This document shows, one piece after another, positions 34,194 to 43,544 of a stretch of 64,000 nucleotides of DNA. The translations under genes were made by a program, and so were the position numbers. This stretch comes from Pandoraea sp. (GTDB lineage: Bacteria; Pseudomonadota; Gammaproteobacteria; Burkholderiales; Burkholderiaceae): NCBI GenBank assembly GCA_031291335.1, contig JARLJF010000016.1, positions 29,263-93,262 of the forward strand, in the 5' to 3' direction. Numbering within the stretch: position 1 is the first letter of the stretch; every line of letters begins with the position of its first letter. Below the pieces are notes generated by a model. That model saw only the letters and a list, made by a program, of their open reading frames with translations, did no database searches and was not told the DNA's origin.

Positions 34194-36530
34194 ATGGAAC
34201 AAGTAGAAGATCTCTTTACGCAACCGTCGGATGACGACACGCTGACGCTCGGCGCGTATGCCGAGCGAGCTTATCTGGACTACGCAATCAGCGTGGTCAA
34301 AGGCCGTGCACTGCCGGATGTCTGCGACGGCCAGAAGCCGGTACAGCGCCGCATTCTGTTCGCGATGAACGAAATGGGCCTCGCGTCCGACGCCAAGCCG
34401 GTGAAGTCGGCGCGTGTGGTCGGCGATGTGCTCGGCAAGTTTCACCCGCACGGCGACCAGTCCGCCTATGACGCGTTGGTGCGTCTCGCGCAGGATTTCT
34501 CGATGCGCTATCCGCTCATCGACGGCCAGGGCAACTTCGGCTCCCGCGACGGTGATGGCGCGGCGGCCATGCGTTACACCGAAGCGCGCCTGACGCCGAT
34601 CGCGAAGCTGTTGCTCGACGAAATCGATGCGGGCACAGTGGACTTCGTGCCGAACTACGATGGCTCGACGGAAGAGCCGCGTCTGTTGCCGGCTCGCCTG
34701 CCGTTCGTGTTGCTCAACGGCGCATCGGGCATCGCCGTGGGGTTGGCGACGGAAATTCCGTCGCACAATCTGCGCGAAGTCGCGTCGGCGGCGGTCGCAC
34801 TGATCCGCAATCCGAAGCTCGACGACACCGAGTTGATGGCGCTCGTGCAGGGCCCTGACTTCCCGGGCGGTGGCCAGTTGATCTCGAGCGCGGCGGAAAT
34901 TCGTGCCGCCTACGAGAGCGGTCGCGGCAGTCTCAAGATGCGTGCGCGCTGGAAGATCGAAGAAATGGCGCGCGGCCAGTGGCAAGCCGTGGTGTACGAG
35001 CTGCCGCCGAATACTTCGGGTCAGAAGGTGCTCGAGGAAATCGAGGAAATCACCAATCCGAAGGTCAAGCTCGGCAAGAAGACGCTTACGCCCGAGCAGC
35101 AGAACCTCAAGCAGTCGGTACTCGGCATGCTCGACACTGTGCGCGATGAATCGGGCAAGGACGCCCCCGTGCGTCTGGTGTTCGAGCCGAAGTCGAGCCG
35201 CATCGACCAGCAAGAGTTCATCACGATGCTGCTCGCGCACACGAGCCTGGAGTCGAGTGCGTCCGTCAACCTCGTGATGGTCGGGGCCGACGGCCGTCCG
35301 GCGCAAAAGTCGTTGCGCGACATCATCACCGAGTGGATCGGCTTCCGCTTCGAGACCGTCACGCGCCGTTCGCGCCATCGTCTGGGCAAGGTCGACGACC
35401 GCATTCATATTCTTGAAGGGCGGATGATCGTCTTCCTGAATATCGACGAAGTCATTCGCATCATTCGCGAGTCGGAAGAGCCGAAGGCCGCGCTGATGAG
35501 CGCGTTCAAGTTGAGTGAGCGTCAGGCGGAAGACATTCTGGAAATCCGCCTGCGTCAGTTGGCGCGTCTGGAAGCGATCAAGATCGAGCAGGAACTTGCG
35601 TCGTTGCGCGACGAGAAGGCAAAGCTCGAAGAGTTGCTCGCCAACGACAGCACAATGAAGCGTTTGATCATCAAGGAAATCGAAACCGACGCGAAGCAGT
35701 TCGGCGATGATCGCCGCACGCTGATTCAGGAAGAAAAGCGTGCCGTTGCAGAAGCACGCGTGGTCGACGAGCCGGTGACGGTCGTGGTGTCCGCCAAGGG
35801 CTGGGTGCGCGCACTCAAGGGCCACGGTCTGGACGCCCAGAGCTTCTCGTTCAAGCAGGGCGATGCCCTGTACGGCGCATTCGAATGCCGCACCGTCGAT
35901 CCGTTGATCGCGTGGGGCAGCAATGGCCGGGTCTACTCGGTGGCGGTGGCCCAACTGCCGGGCGGGCGTGGAGATGGCGTGCCGCTGACCTCGCTGATCG
36001 AACTGGAATCGGGTTCGCGCTTGCTGCACTACTACGCGGCATCGAGTGAACAGCCGCTGTTGCTGGCTACGTCGGCGGGCTTCGGCTTCACGACGAAGCT
36101 GGGCGATATGGTTAGCCGCGTGAAGGCCGGCAAGTCGTTCATGACCATCGACGACGGTGCTGAGCCGCTGGCCCCGACGCCGATCTGGCAAGGCGCGAGT
36201 GCTGTGGCCTGTCTGTCGAGCGATGGTCGTCTGCTCGTGTTCGGCATGGACGAGATGAAGTCGCTCACGGGCGGCGGGCGCGGTGTCACGCTGATCGGGC
36301 TCGACGACAAGCAGACGCTGGTGTCGGCTGTGCCGATCAGTCAAGCCGGTGTCACGGTGTACGGCGAAGTTCGTGGTGGCAAGCTGCAGTCCGAGACACT
36401 CTCGGGCGCGTCACTGGCGCCGAATATTGGCAAGCGTGCCCGTAAGGGACGCTCGCCTGCGGTCAAATTCGCGACATTCAAACCGCGTTCGCTCGAGCCG
36501 GTATTGCCGGCCGCGCCTTCGGCATCCTGA
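34194..36530 (+). CDS. parC: DNA topoisomerase IV subunit A
   Basis: A 778-residue type IIA cleavage subunit. The 5Y-CAP domain has [19 protein letters not shown] and catalytic Tyr128 in [10 protein letters not shown]. The C-terminal beta-pinwheel starts near residue 510. In the quinolone-determining region the stretch is [13 protein letters not shown]. coli Ser80 corresponds to Gln89, and Glu84 to Asp93. Without the serine the water-metal bridge to quinolones should be weakened, though this may be lineage-wide. Partner of ParE; both genes are on the plus strand. Confidence 0.96.
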   Translation: MEQVEDLFTQPSDDDTLTLGAYAERAYLDYAISVVKGRALPDVCDGQKPVQRRILFAMNEMGLASDAKPVKSARVVGDVLGKFHPHGDQSAYDALVRLAQDFSMRYPLIDGQGNFGSRDGDGAAAMRYTEARLTPIAKLLLDEIDAGTVDFVPNYDGSTEEPRLLPARLPFVLLNGASGIAVGLATEIPSHNLREVASAAVALIRNPKLDDTELMALVQGPDFPGGGQLISSAAEIRAAYESGRGSLKMRARWKIEEMARGQWQAVVYELPPNTSGQKVLEEIEEITNPKVKLGKKTLTPEQQNLKQSVLGMLDTVRDESGKDAPVRLVFEPKSSRIDQQEFITMLLAHTSLESSASVNLVMVGADGRPAQKSLRDIITEWIGFRFETVTRRSRHRLGKVDDRIHILEGRMIVFLNIDEVIRIIRESEEPKAALMSAFKLSERQAEDILEIRLRQLARLEAIKIEQELASLRDEKAKLEELLANDSTMKRLIIKEIETDAKQFGDDRRTLIQEEKRAVAEARVVDEPVTVVVSAKGWVRALKGHGLDAQSFSFKQGDALYGAFECRTVDPLIAWGSNGRVYSVAVAQLPGGRGDGVPLTSLIELESGSRLLHYYAASSEQPLLLATSAGFGFTTKLGDMVSRVKAGKSFMTIDDGAEPLAPTPIWQGASAVACLSSDGRLLVFGMDEMKSLTGGGRGVTLIGLDDKQTLVSAVPISQAGVTVYGEVRGGKLQSETLSGASLAPNIGKRARKGRSPAVKFATFKPRSLEPVLPAAPSAS

Positions 36531-36542
36531 CGGGAGTCACGC

Positions 36543-36995
36543 ATGAGCGTTTATGCCTTTAGCCTGTTCTTGCATCTGGTAAGCGTTGCCGTCTGGATCG
36601 GGGGGATGTTCTTTGCGCTGGCCTGCCTGCGGCCGGCGTCTTCCGAACTCTCGCCGCAGCAACGCCTGCCGCTGTGGGAGGCGGCGCTCACGCGCTTCTT
36701 CACATGGGTAGGCGTGGCCATCGTGGTGATCTTGCTGTCTGGCGGTCACATGATGCTCAGCATGGGCGGCCTGCACGCCCGTTGGCCCGTGCATGCCATG
36801 GCAGGCATCGGTGTGTTGATGATGCTCGTCTTCGGCCACATTCGCTTTGCCCTGTTCCCGCGCCTTCAACGTGCGGTGCAGGCGCAGTCGTGGCCGGATG
36901 GCGCGGCTGCAGTGAATGGCATCCGTCGGCTGGTGATTCTCAATCTCGTGCTGGGCATCGTCGTTATCGGTCTGGCGGCCTCGGTGCGCGGCTGA
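36543..36995 (+). CDS. CopD family membrane protein
   Basis: A 150-residue protein of four hydrophobic segments. Conserved features are the first-helix histidine and tryptophan (FLHLVSVAVWIGGMFF), HMMLSMGG and KLLVFGHIRF-like third helix (MMLVFGHIRFALFP). This is the small stand-alone CopD/PF05425-type domain. Members may handle copper or quinone-linked electron transfer, but no specific role is established. GGGAG precedes the ATG, 12 nt after the parC stop, so it is likely co-transcribed with parC. Confidence 0.78.
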   Translation: MSVYAFSLFLHLVSVAVWIGGMFFALACLRPASSELSPQQRLPLWEAALTRFFTWVGVAIVVILLSGGHMMLSMGGLHARWPVHAMAGIGVLMMLVFGHIRFALFPRLQRAVQAQSWPDGAAAVNGIRRLVILNLVLGIVVIGLAASVRG

Positions 36996-37018
36996 TACCG
37001 CGCCACGGTCCTTCAGCC

Positions 37019-37942
37019 TCAGCCTGCCGGCTGACGCGTCTCGTGAAGACTGCCAGCCACTTCGTGACACATCGCGACAAACGCCAGCACTAACGGGCTG
37101 GCGTCGTCGCGACGCTTGGCCAGCAGCAAGGGCGCATGGGCATCGGGCTCGCTGAGGTCCATGAAGCATGCCCCCTCAATCTGAATGCACCGCACGGCGG
37201 CTGGGAGTACTGCAACCCCCAGTCCGCTCGCCGCGAGCGCGACGATCGTCGTCGACTCGCGCGCTTCCTGTACAACGCGTGGCGTAAATCCCGCGCGCTC
37301 ACACATCCGCCGAATCTTCCCGTCGACCGCCGTACCGACATCATGCGGATGCATGATGAACGCCTCATTAGCCAGATCCGCAATGGATAGGCGCTTGCGT
37401 CCTGACAGTGCGTGGCCCTGATGCAGGACCACGACCAGCGCTTCGTCAATCAACGTTTCGAAACTCAATCCCACCACCGGTGGTGCATCTTCCGCCTGAC
37501 GCAGCAGACCGATGTCGAGCGTGCGCTCGGCGAGCGCGTCTCGTTGGCGCTCCGACGGAGATTCGCTCAGCGTCAGCGTGACGCGCGGATACCGCTGACG
37601 GTAGCTGGTGAGCACGCGTTTCATCAGATTCGTCATGGGTGCGGAGGTCGTGAATGCGATGCGCAATTCCCCGGCGTCCAACCCTGCAATTTGCTGCACT
37701 TCCAGGCGGGCGGCATCGGCATCTGCGAGGATCTGACGCGCTCGCACGAGAAACGCGCGTCCAGCCGTCGTCAGGAAGACACGTCGCTGCGAGCGTTCGA
37801 AGAGCGGGACGCCAAGCTCTTCCTCCAGCGCTCGAATCTGCATGGAGAGCGGTGGTTGCCCGATATTGAGCCTTTGCGCCGCACGGCTGAAATGCAACTC
37901 TTCAGCGACGGTGACGAAGTAACGGAGATGACGCAGTTCCAT
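37019..37942 (-). CDS. LysR-family transcriptional regulator
   Basis: A 307-residue LysR-type regulator. The N-terminal helix-turn-helix reads MELRHLRYFVTVAEELHFSRAAQRL followed by GQPPLSMQI, and a co-inducer domain fills residues 90-295. The opening resembles the CatM/BenM/CbbR style subgroup. It is transcribed divergently from the MFS gene, across an AT-rich 131-nt gap with inverted TATATAT elements, the usual arrangement for a LysR protein that controls its neighbour. Confidence 0.92.
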   Translation of the reverse strand: MELRHLRYFVTVAEELHFSRAAQRLNIGQPPLSMQIRALEEELGVPLFERSQRRVFLTTAGRAFLVRARQILADADAARLEVQQIAGLDAGELRIAFTTSAPMTNLMKRVLTSYRQRYPRVTLTLSESPSERQRDALAERTLDIGLLRQAEDAPPVVGLSFETLIDEALVVVLHQGHALSGRKRLSIADLANEAFIMHPHDVGTAVDGKIRRMCERAGFTPRVVQEARESTTIVALAASGLGVAVLPAAVRCIQIEGACFMDLSEPDAHAPLLLAKRRDDASPLVLAFVAMCHEVAGSLHETRQPAG

Positions 37943-37967
37943 AGGTCGGCCCTCGATTGATCTGTTT

Positions 37968-38026
37968 TATATATGGAAATATCGCTTAAATATATATTTG
38001 ACGTGGGGTAACGGCAAACTTATGAT
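37968..38026 (+). promoter_or_regulatory. AT-rich LysR-type operator and promoter of the MFS gene
   Basis: TTGACG (37998-38003), a 17-nt spacer and TATGAT (38021-38026) form a good sigma-70 promoter. Directly upstream, TATATAT (37968-37974) and AATATATAT (37989-37997) make an imperfect dyad about 14 nt apart, the size expected of a LysR T-N11-A operator. The surrounding AT content is much higher than in the rest of the window. Confidence 0.65.
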
Positions 38027-38073
38027 TCGTTGTATACATTTCACCCATGGCGCGCGCGAGGCGAGCCAGGACC

Positions 38074-39339
38074 ATGGCATCAACGAACTCCCTTCCTCTT
38101 TCCAGCGGCGCATCGGCCGGTAGCGCGTCTGCACCCAAGCTTCCGGCGGGCGTTGCCCGTGGCACGGCTGAATACGCTGTCATCAGCAGGGCGCTCTTTT
38201 TCGGTGGCTTTTCGACGTTTGCGCAGTTGTACTGCATGCAGTCGCTGTTGCCGCTGCTGACCACCACGTTCGGCATCACACCGGCGCAGGCCAGTTGGTC
38301 GGTTTCGGCAGCCACGATGATGATGGCGCTGGGGTTGCTCGTGACCTGTGTCGCCGCAGATCGCGTGAGCCGCAAGCGGATGATGACGATCGCGCTACTC
38401 AGTTCGTCGGTACTCACTCTGGCGAGTGCGTTCTCCACCAACTTCGAGACGGTCGTGATTCTCGGCGCCCTCAAAGGGCTGGCGCTCTCGGGATTGCCGG
38501 CCATCGCGATGGCATACCTGAGCGAAGAGATCGATCAGCGCTCGCTCGGTATGTCGATGGGGCTATACATCGGCGGCAACATTCTTGGTGGCATGGTCGG
38601 GCGCGTGATGGCCGCGTTCGTGGCGGACATGTTCTCGTGGCGTGTGTCGGTCGCGGTGATCGGCCTCGTGTGTCTGGTGATGGGGTTGGAGTTCGCTCGC
38701 AGCCTGCCGCATTCACGCCGCTTCACCCCGCGTCACATGACCGTGCGCGAAGCCATCGGCCATGCGCGTCGCCATCTGGGTGACCCGGCGCTGTTGGGGC
38801 TATACCTGTTCGCCGGGCTGATGATGGGCAGCTTCGTGAGCGTCTACAACTACCTCGGCTTCCATCTGGCGGCGTCACCGTTTCATCTGCCTCACGCAGC
38901 GATCGGCGCGATTTTCACGATGTACCTGATCGGTGTGGTTGGCTCGTTCATCGCGGGGCCGTTGTCCGACCGCGTGGGCCGTCCCCGTCTGTTGTGGGTG
39001 CTGGTCGCCCTGTCCCTCGTGGGGCTCGTCACGATGCTTTCCGCGCAAGTGCTGGGCGTGGTCATCGGGCTGGCGATCTTCACATTCGGCTTCTTCGGCG
39101 CGCATACCGTCGCCAGCAGTTGGGTGGGACGCCGCGCGACGGAAGGGCGCGCGATTGCCTCGGCGCTGTATCTGTTCTTCTACTATCTGGGCTCCAGCCT
39201 GTTGGGCAGCTTCTCGGGCGTGATGCTCAAGTCGCACGGTTGGCAGGGAGTCGTGGCGTTGCTCGCCGTGGCGGTTGTCCTGTCGCTGGCTGTCGCAATT
39301 GCCATGCGTCGCACTTATGGCAGCGGCAAGCCACTCTGA
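38074..39339 (+). CDS. MFS transporter, multidrug-efflux-like
   Basis: A 421-residue major facilitator with about twelve hydrophobic segments. The MFS loop 2-3 motif reads ADRVSRKRMMTIAL, and the second repeat reads GPLSDRVGRPRLLWVL. The layout (FLAQLYCMQSLLPLLTTTFGITPAQASWSVSAATMMM-like start) matches the YnfM/arabinose-efflux subgroup. ATG 38074 is listed because the promoter would start RNA near 38033, leaving almost no leader for the in-frame ATG at 38047. Substrate unknown; the divergent LysR gene probably senses it. Confidence 0.85.
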   Translation: MASTNSLPLSSGASAGSASAPKLPAGVARGTAEYAVISRALFFGGFSTFAQLYCMQSLLPLLTTTFGITPAQASWSVSAATMMMALGLLVTCVAADRVSRKRMMTIALLSSSVLTLASAFSTNFETVVILGALKGLALSGLPAIAMAYLSEEIDQRSLGMSMGLYIGGNILGGMVGRVMAAFVADMFSWRVSVAVIGLVCLVMGLEFARSLPHSRRFTPRHMTVREAIGHARRHLGDPALLGLYLFAGLMMGSFVSVYNYLGFHLAASPFHLPHAAIGAIFTMYLIGVVGSFIAGPLSDRVGRPRLLWVLVALSLVGLVTMLSAQVLGVVIGLAIFTFGFFGAHTVASSWVGRRATEGRAIASALYLFFYYLGSSLLGSFSGVMLKSHGWQGVVALLAVAVVLSLAVAIAMRRTYGSGKPL

Positions 39340-39411
39340 GCCGCACGCATGACGGCGGGACGAAGAAGACACGTCCGCCGCATCCGATGCATCCGCCGCA
39401 TCGCCAATAAA

Positions 39412-39439
39412 ACAACAGCCACCCGAGGGTGGCTGTTGT
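39412..39439 (-). terminator. Rho-independent terminator of the ridA-like gene
   Basis: A 12-bp stem (ACAACAGCCACC at 39412-39423, GGTGGCTGTTGT at 39428-39439) closes with a CGAG loop. On the minus strand it runs into TTTTATT. The MFS gene ends 73 nt to the left, so it can serve both convergent genes. Confidence 0.8.
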
Positions 39440-39491
39440 CGTTGATGCGTGAGGATGGCCGCAGAGCGGCCCATCTCATACCCCTCGGTCG

Positions 39492-39947
39492 TTACGCGAG
39501 TTCGGCGATCAGTTCGATCTCGACGCATGCGCCCAACGGAATCTGCGCAACGCCGAAGGCTGAGCGCGCGTGCTTGCCGGCATCGCCGAACACTTCCGCG
39601 ATCAGTTCCGAAGCGCCGTTCGTCACCAGGTGCTGGTCGGTGAATTCCTGCGTCGAGTTGACGAGGCTCATCAGCTTTACGACGCGCTTGACCTTGTTCA
39701 GGTCGCCCGTGTGGGCGTGCAGCGTGGCGATCAGCTCGATGGCGACGGCACGGGCGGCCGCCTTGCCTTCGTCGACGCTCACGTCCTTGCCGAGCTTGCC
39801 GGTCCAGATCTTGCCATCCTTCTTCGGCAGATGGCCCGAGAGGAACACGGTATTGCCGGTTTGTGCGCTCATCACGTAAGCGGCAGCGGGGGCGCCGGCG
39901 CTCGGCAGTTCGATACCCAATTGCTTCAGTTTGTCGTAGACGGACAT
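39492..39947 (-). CDS. RidA family protein (enamine/imine deaminase)
   Basis: A 151-residue YjgF/YER057c/UK114 protein. It carries GNTVFLSGHLPKKDG, an internal AARAVAIELIATLHAHTGDLNKVKRVVKL, and the C-terminal signature RSAFGVAQIPLGACVEIELIAE (the strand that closes the trimer). The family hydrolyses reactive enamines/imines formed by PLP enzymes. That suits its place downstream of an aminotransferase gene on the same strand (148-nt gap). It lies in the long-chain subgroup, slightly larger than E. coli RidA. The specific arginine of RidA proper is not obvious. Confidence 0.88.
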   Translation of the reverse strand: MSVYDKLKQLGIELPSAGAPAAAYVMSAQTGNTVFLSGHLPKKDGKIWTGKLGKDVSVDEGKAAARAVAIELIATLHAHTGDLNKVKRVVKLMSLVNSTQEFTDQHLVTNGASELIAEVFGDAGKHARSAFGVAQIPLGACVEIELIAELA

Positions 39948-40095
39948 GTACGGCTTCCTTGCAGGTGCGTTGAATCGGACCGTTCGATCGCTTGGATCGG
40001 TGCGATAGGTCGGTGACAGGCTGGTGCGGCGACGCGCGTCAGATACGAAATCGAGGGCCGACCCGAATTCCCTTCAGGCCGGTACCGTCGGCAGG

Positions 40096-41286
40096 TCAGG
40101 CAGCGCGACGCGTGAGCGCGTCGGTGACCAGGGCGCCCAGCTTCGCAACGCCCACCTCGATTTTCTCGGGCGGCACGGTGACGAACGACAACCGCAGCGT
40201 ATTCGATTGCGGCGTGCCGACGTAGAACGGCGCGCCGGGCACGAACGCCACATGCTGCGCAATCGCTTTTTCCAGCAACTGCATGGTGTCGATGCCAGCG
40301 GGCAATGTCAACCAGATGAACATGCCGCCAGCCGGCGTGGTCCAGGTGGCGCCTGCCGGCATATGCTTCTCCAGCGAGGCGAGCATCGCTTTGGCCTGCG
40401 CGGCGTAGAGCGTGCGGATCGACGGGATATGCGTGTCGAGAAAGCCGTCTTTCACGACCTCGTACGCGATGCGCTGCGTGAGGCTCGGCGTATGCAGATC
40501 GGCGGCCTGTTTGGCCTGCACGAGCTTTGCGATCACCGCCTGCGGGCCGATGATGAAACCGAGCCGCAGCCCCGGTGCGAGCACCTTCGAGAACGAGCCC
40601 ATATACAGCACATGCTCTGGCGCGAGCGACATGAGGCTGGGCAAGCGCTGGCCTTCGTAGTCGAGTTCGCCGTACGGATCGTCTTCGATGATCGCCAGAC
40701 CATCGCGCTTGGCCACGGCGGCCAGGGCTTCGCGGCGCGCCATGGGCAGGCGGCGTCCGGTCGGATTCTGGAAGTTCGGCATGGCGTACAGGAAGCGTGC
40801 GCCGTTGACGACGTCGGGCGTGAGCGCTTCCGGCAGCAGTCCGTGGTCGTCGGTCGGCACCGGCACGTACTTCGGTGCGAACAGCGAGAACGATTGCAGC
40901 GCCCCCAGATAGCTCGGGGCTTCCACCAGCACGCGGCTGCCTTCGTCGATGAAGATCTTGCCGATGAGGTCGAGGCCCTGTTGCGAGCCCGTGGTAATCA
41001 GCACGTTCTCGGGGACGAGCGTCAGGCCGTCGCGCGAGTAGCGCTTCGCGACCCACTCGCGCAGCGGCGCGAAGCCTTCGGTGGCGCTGTATTGCAGTGC
41101 GGCTTGCGGCGACTCGGTCAGTACGCGCTCGGCGGCGGCACGCATCTGGGCGACGGGGAAGGTGGCGGGCGAGGGCAGGCCGCCGGCGAACGAAATGACT
41201 TCGGGGCGCTCCGTGACCTTCAGAATTTCGCGAATGGCCGAGCTGGTCAGATGGCGGGCACGTTCGGAATATTGCCAATCATGCAT
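40096..41286 (-). CDS. PLP-dependent aminotransferase (class I/II, 2-aminoadipate type)
   Basis: A 396-residue fold-type I aminotransferase. It has SFAGGLPSPATFPV, ITTGSQQGLDLIG, EDDPYGELDY, and a Schiff-base lysine in MGSFSKVLAPGLRLGFI near residue 240. This profile, close to LysN / MocR C-domains but without a DNA-binding part, is used for branched, aromatic and aminoadipate substrates. ATG 41286 is chosen because the product then begins MHDWQYSERARHL; the longer frame adds a Pro-rich unlikely extension. Neighbours are a DMT exporter and a RidA protein. Confidence 0.9.
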   Translation of the reverse strand: MHDWQYSERARHLTSSAIREILKVTERPEVISFAGGLPSPATFPVAQMRAAAERVLTESPQAALQYSATEGFAPLREWVAKRYSRDGLTLVPENVLITTGSQQGLDLIGKIFIDEGSRVLVEAPSYLGALQSFSLFAPKYVPVPTDDHGLLPEALTPDVVNGARFLYAMPNFQNPTGRRLPMARREALAAVAKRDGLAIIEDDPYGELDYEGQRLPSLMSLAPEHVLYMGSFSKVLAPGLRLGFIIGPQAVIAKLVQAKQAADLHTPSLTQRIAYEVVKDGFLDTHIPSIRTLYAAQAKAMLASLEKHMPAGATWTTPAGGMFIWLTLPAGIDTMQLLEKAIAQHVAFVPGAPFYVGTPQSNTLRLSFVTVPPEKIEVGVAKLGALVTDALTRRAA

Positions 41287-41427
41287 GATGGTCTCGCTTT
41301 GAGAGTGCGGCCTTTCTGATAGGCCGCGAGTATCGGGCGTTGCGCGTGCCGGGCGCGTGAGGGCAGGCGCAAACGCCGGGGGGCAGACGCATCGCGGTGC
41401 AGGGATCGCATGCACCGCGACGTGCCT

Positions 41428-42324
41428 TCAGACCGGTTTGCCCGTGAGTCGCGAGGCGCCGATCTTCATATTCTTGCCGAGTGCAATGGTCAGTACGACG
41501 CCAGCGGCGAAGAGCCAGGTCGCGGCATCGACCTGTTCGCCGAAGAAGAGGGCGGACAGCGCAATCGTGAAGAAAATCTGAAGCAATTGTACTTGGCCCA
41601 CGCGCGCGATTCCGCCCATGGCGAGACCGGCGTACCACGCGAAAAAGCCAATGAACTGCGAGAAGAGGGTGACGTAGGCGAATGCGCCCCAGGCTTTGCC
41701 GCTCACGGGCCAAAGCTGGTGCCAGGCGAGCCAGCCTACTGGCAGCAACAGCACCGGTGCGGACACCACGAGCGCCCAGCAGATCACCTGCCAGCCACCC
41801 ATCTCGCGGGCGAGCTTGCCGCCTTCCGCGTAACCGAGGGCGCCGATGATCACAGCGAGCAGCATCAGGCCGTCGGCGGCGTGCAAGCTGCCGCCCCCGG
41901 CGCGCAGGGCGAACGCGATCACCAGCGCGCTTCCGATCAGTGCGAAGACCCAGAAGCCGCGCGACGGACGTTCGCCGCCGAGCCAATAGGCGTAAATCGC
42001 GACGAAAAACGGCTGCAAACCGTTGACCACAGCGCCATGCGACGCCGGAATCGTCTTCATCGCCCAAGCGGAGAACACGGGGAACGCGACGATCACGCCC
42101 AGCGAGGTGATGGCGAGGCTTTTGAGTTGGGGCAGCGTGGGCCACGGCTCGCGACGCCACCAGAGCAGGGCGCCCGCGAAAACTGCGGCGACCAGCGCGC
42201 GTCCCAGTCCGTTGAGCAGCGGATTGACTTCGGCCACGACGATGCGTGTCATCGGCAACGTCAGACTGAAGATCAGCACGCCGATCAGTCCGATCAGCAT
42301 GCCCCGGGATTCGCGCGAATTCAT
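41428..42324 (-). CDS. EamA/DMT-family transporter
   Basis: A 298-residue permease with ten hydrophobic segments in two EamA repeats. It shows TRIVVAEVNPLLNGLGRALVAA in the first and ALGYAEGGKLAREMGGW...GEQVDAATWLFAAGVVLTI in the second. Such proteins usually export amino acids or small metabolites. ATG 42324 gives the family start after GAGGCGA; the longer frame to 42393 has no good site. It lies 141 nt upstream of the aminotransferase gene on the same strand, so it may export or import that enzyme's product or substrate. Confidence 0.85.
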   Translation of the reverse strand: MNSRESRGMLIGLIGVLIFSLTLPMTRIVVAEVNPLLNGLGRALVAAVFAGALLWWRREPWPTLPQLKSLAITSLGVIVAFPVFSAWAMKTIPASHGAVVNGLQPFFVAIYAYWLGGERPSRGFWVFALIGSALVIAFALRAGGGSLHAADGLMLLAVIIGALGYAEGGKLAREMGGWQVICWALVVSAPVLLLPVGWLAWHQLWPVSGKAWGAFAYVTLFSQFIGFFAWYAGLAMGGIARVGQVQLLQIFFTIALSALFFGEQVDAATWLFAAGVVLTIALGKNMKIGASRLTGKPV

Positions 42325-42399
42325 GGTGTCGCCTCGTGTGTCTCGTTGTCGGTTGTTCGCCCGCCATGCGTTGTGCCGGGCGCTCGGTGTCACTCGGCC

Positions 42400-43086
42400 C
42401 TAGCGCAACGTGCGCGGACCGTCGGGGGTTTCGATTTCTGCGGCGAGCGAGGGCTCGACCAGGGTGGCTTCGACGTTCACGAGTGCCTCCGCGCCAAGCC
42501 ACCGCAATTGGTCGCTGATCGCGGCGGCCTGCGGATGAAAGCCGCGCAGTAACGTGACGGCGCAATCGGCAGATGGCAGCGAATCAGCCGGGTGTTGCGG
42601 CGAATCCCATTGGATCAAGGTCGGCAGTACACCCTGTCCGGCGCCTTGCCACGCAGGCAGGCTGCCGTCGTCGGGCACGCCGATCTGCCAGGACAGCGCG
42701 CCGCGTTGCATCTCGATGACCGGCGCCAGTCGCTGCGGATACTGCGCCTGCCAACGCGGCAGCGAACGCGGACGGTCCACCCGCGCCACCCAGTGCGCGA
42801 GATACGGACCCCGGGCGAGGCGCGCCTGAACGGCCTCGTCGTCGAGCCCGAACCAGCGCGGGCGGCTCGGCGGCGGGGCGTCCGGATCGATGGCGATGAT
42901 CTCCAGATACGCGCCGCCCCACAGCCCGAGCAAACTGTTATGCGTGCCCATGCGGGCATGCTTGCCACCACGCTGCGGCACAACGTCGGTCAGGCCGAGT
43001 TGCTCGATGACATGGGCTTCGCCCGCCTCAAGCGTTTGTGCGGCAACGACGAGATGATCCAGTTTCAGGGCTTGAGGTGCGGACAT
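42400..43086 (-). CDS. VOC family protein, glyoxalase-like domain
   Basis: A 228-residue protein that matches the Glyoxalase_3 type: LKLDHLVVAAQTLEAGEAHVIEQLGL (first betaalphabetabetabeta unit), RMGTHNSLLGLWGGAYLEIIAIDP, and a second module (LSWQIGVPDDGSLPAWQG). The metal-binding histidine (His15 region) and glutamate (YLEIIAID) are visible. The reaction is unknown; dioxygenase-like and isomerase-like activities are both possible. ATG 43086 is used; an in-frame TTG at 43104 is less likely. It sits between the DMT gene and the DUF2917 gene in the same direction. Confidence 0.8.
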   Translation of the reverse strand: MSAPQALKLDHLVVAAQTLEAGEAHVIEQLGLTDVVPQRGGKHARMGTHNSLLGLWGGAYLEIIAIDPDAPPPSRPRWFGLDDEAVQARLARGPYLAHWVARVDRPRSLPRWQAQYPQRLAPVIEMQRGALSWQIGVPDDGSLPAWQGAGQGVLPTLIQWDSPQHPADSLPSADCAVTLLRGFHPQAAAISDQLRWLGAEALVNVEATLVEPSLAAEIETPDGPRTLR

Positions 43087-43140
43087 AGTGGGTTCAGGCG
43101 GCAAAACCGATAGCTTACTCCGCCTCGTTCCGTTAGCGAC

Positions 43141-43503
43141 TCATCCACGCGAGAGCCGCGTGGCCGTTCGATTCGTTCGATGCGTCAGACGCGCGGCAAT
43201 GTCGCGCCAAGCGAGGCGCCAGCCGAAGCGCCGGGTGGGCTTTCCAATGGCGGAAGAGAGTGTCTTCGCCGGCTGGCTTACGCGCAACCGCGCGCCTTCC
43301 TGCCAGGTACCGAGCCAGACGCGCTGACCGCTACGGATCTCGAAGCTCTCGCCGGCATGCAGCCAATGGTCGGTGGGCTCGCCTTCCACAGTCAGCCACA
43401 GTACGCCCTGCAATACCTGAAGCGATTGCGGCAGCTCGGCGGCCGGGCTCTGCCAGAAGACGGTATGTCCCTGGTCGAGTTCGAAGAGTCGGATTTCACG
43501 CAT
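43141..43503 (-). CDS. DUF2917 domain protein
   Basis: A 120-residue protein beginning MREIRLFELDQGHTVFWQS with LQVLQGVLWLTVEGEPTDHWLHAGESF, the cupin-like core of DUF2917. The C-terminal ~40 residues are strongly basic (TRRFGWRLAWRDIAARLTHRTNR). GGAGA precedes ATG 43503. It is divergent from the MocR regulator, with the GTACA operator between, so it is likely under that regulator. The role is unknown. Confidence 0.82.
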   Translation of the reverse strand: MREIRLFELDQGHTVFWQSPAAELPQSLQVLQGVLWLTVEGEPTDHWLHAGESFEIRSGQRVWLGTWQEGARLRVSQPAKTLSSAIGKPTRRFGWRLAWRDIAARLTHRTNRTATRLSRG

Positions 43504-43544
43504 AGCGGTCTCCAGTTGAGAAGACACTTTATCGGTTAACTCCA

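Noticed and set aside
34164..36344. A 726-residue open frame on the minus strand opposite parC
   Set aside because: It is an antisense shadow produced by high GC content. It is Arg/His/Gln-rich with no family features, while parC on the plus strand has all expected motifs.
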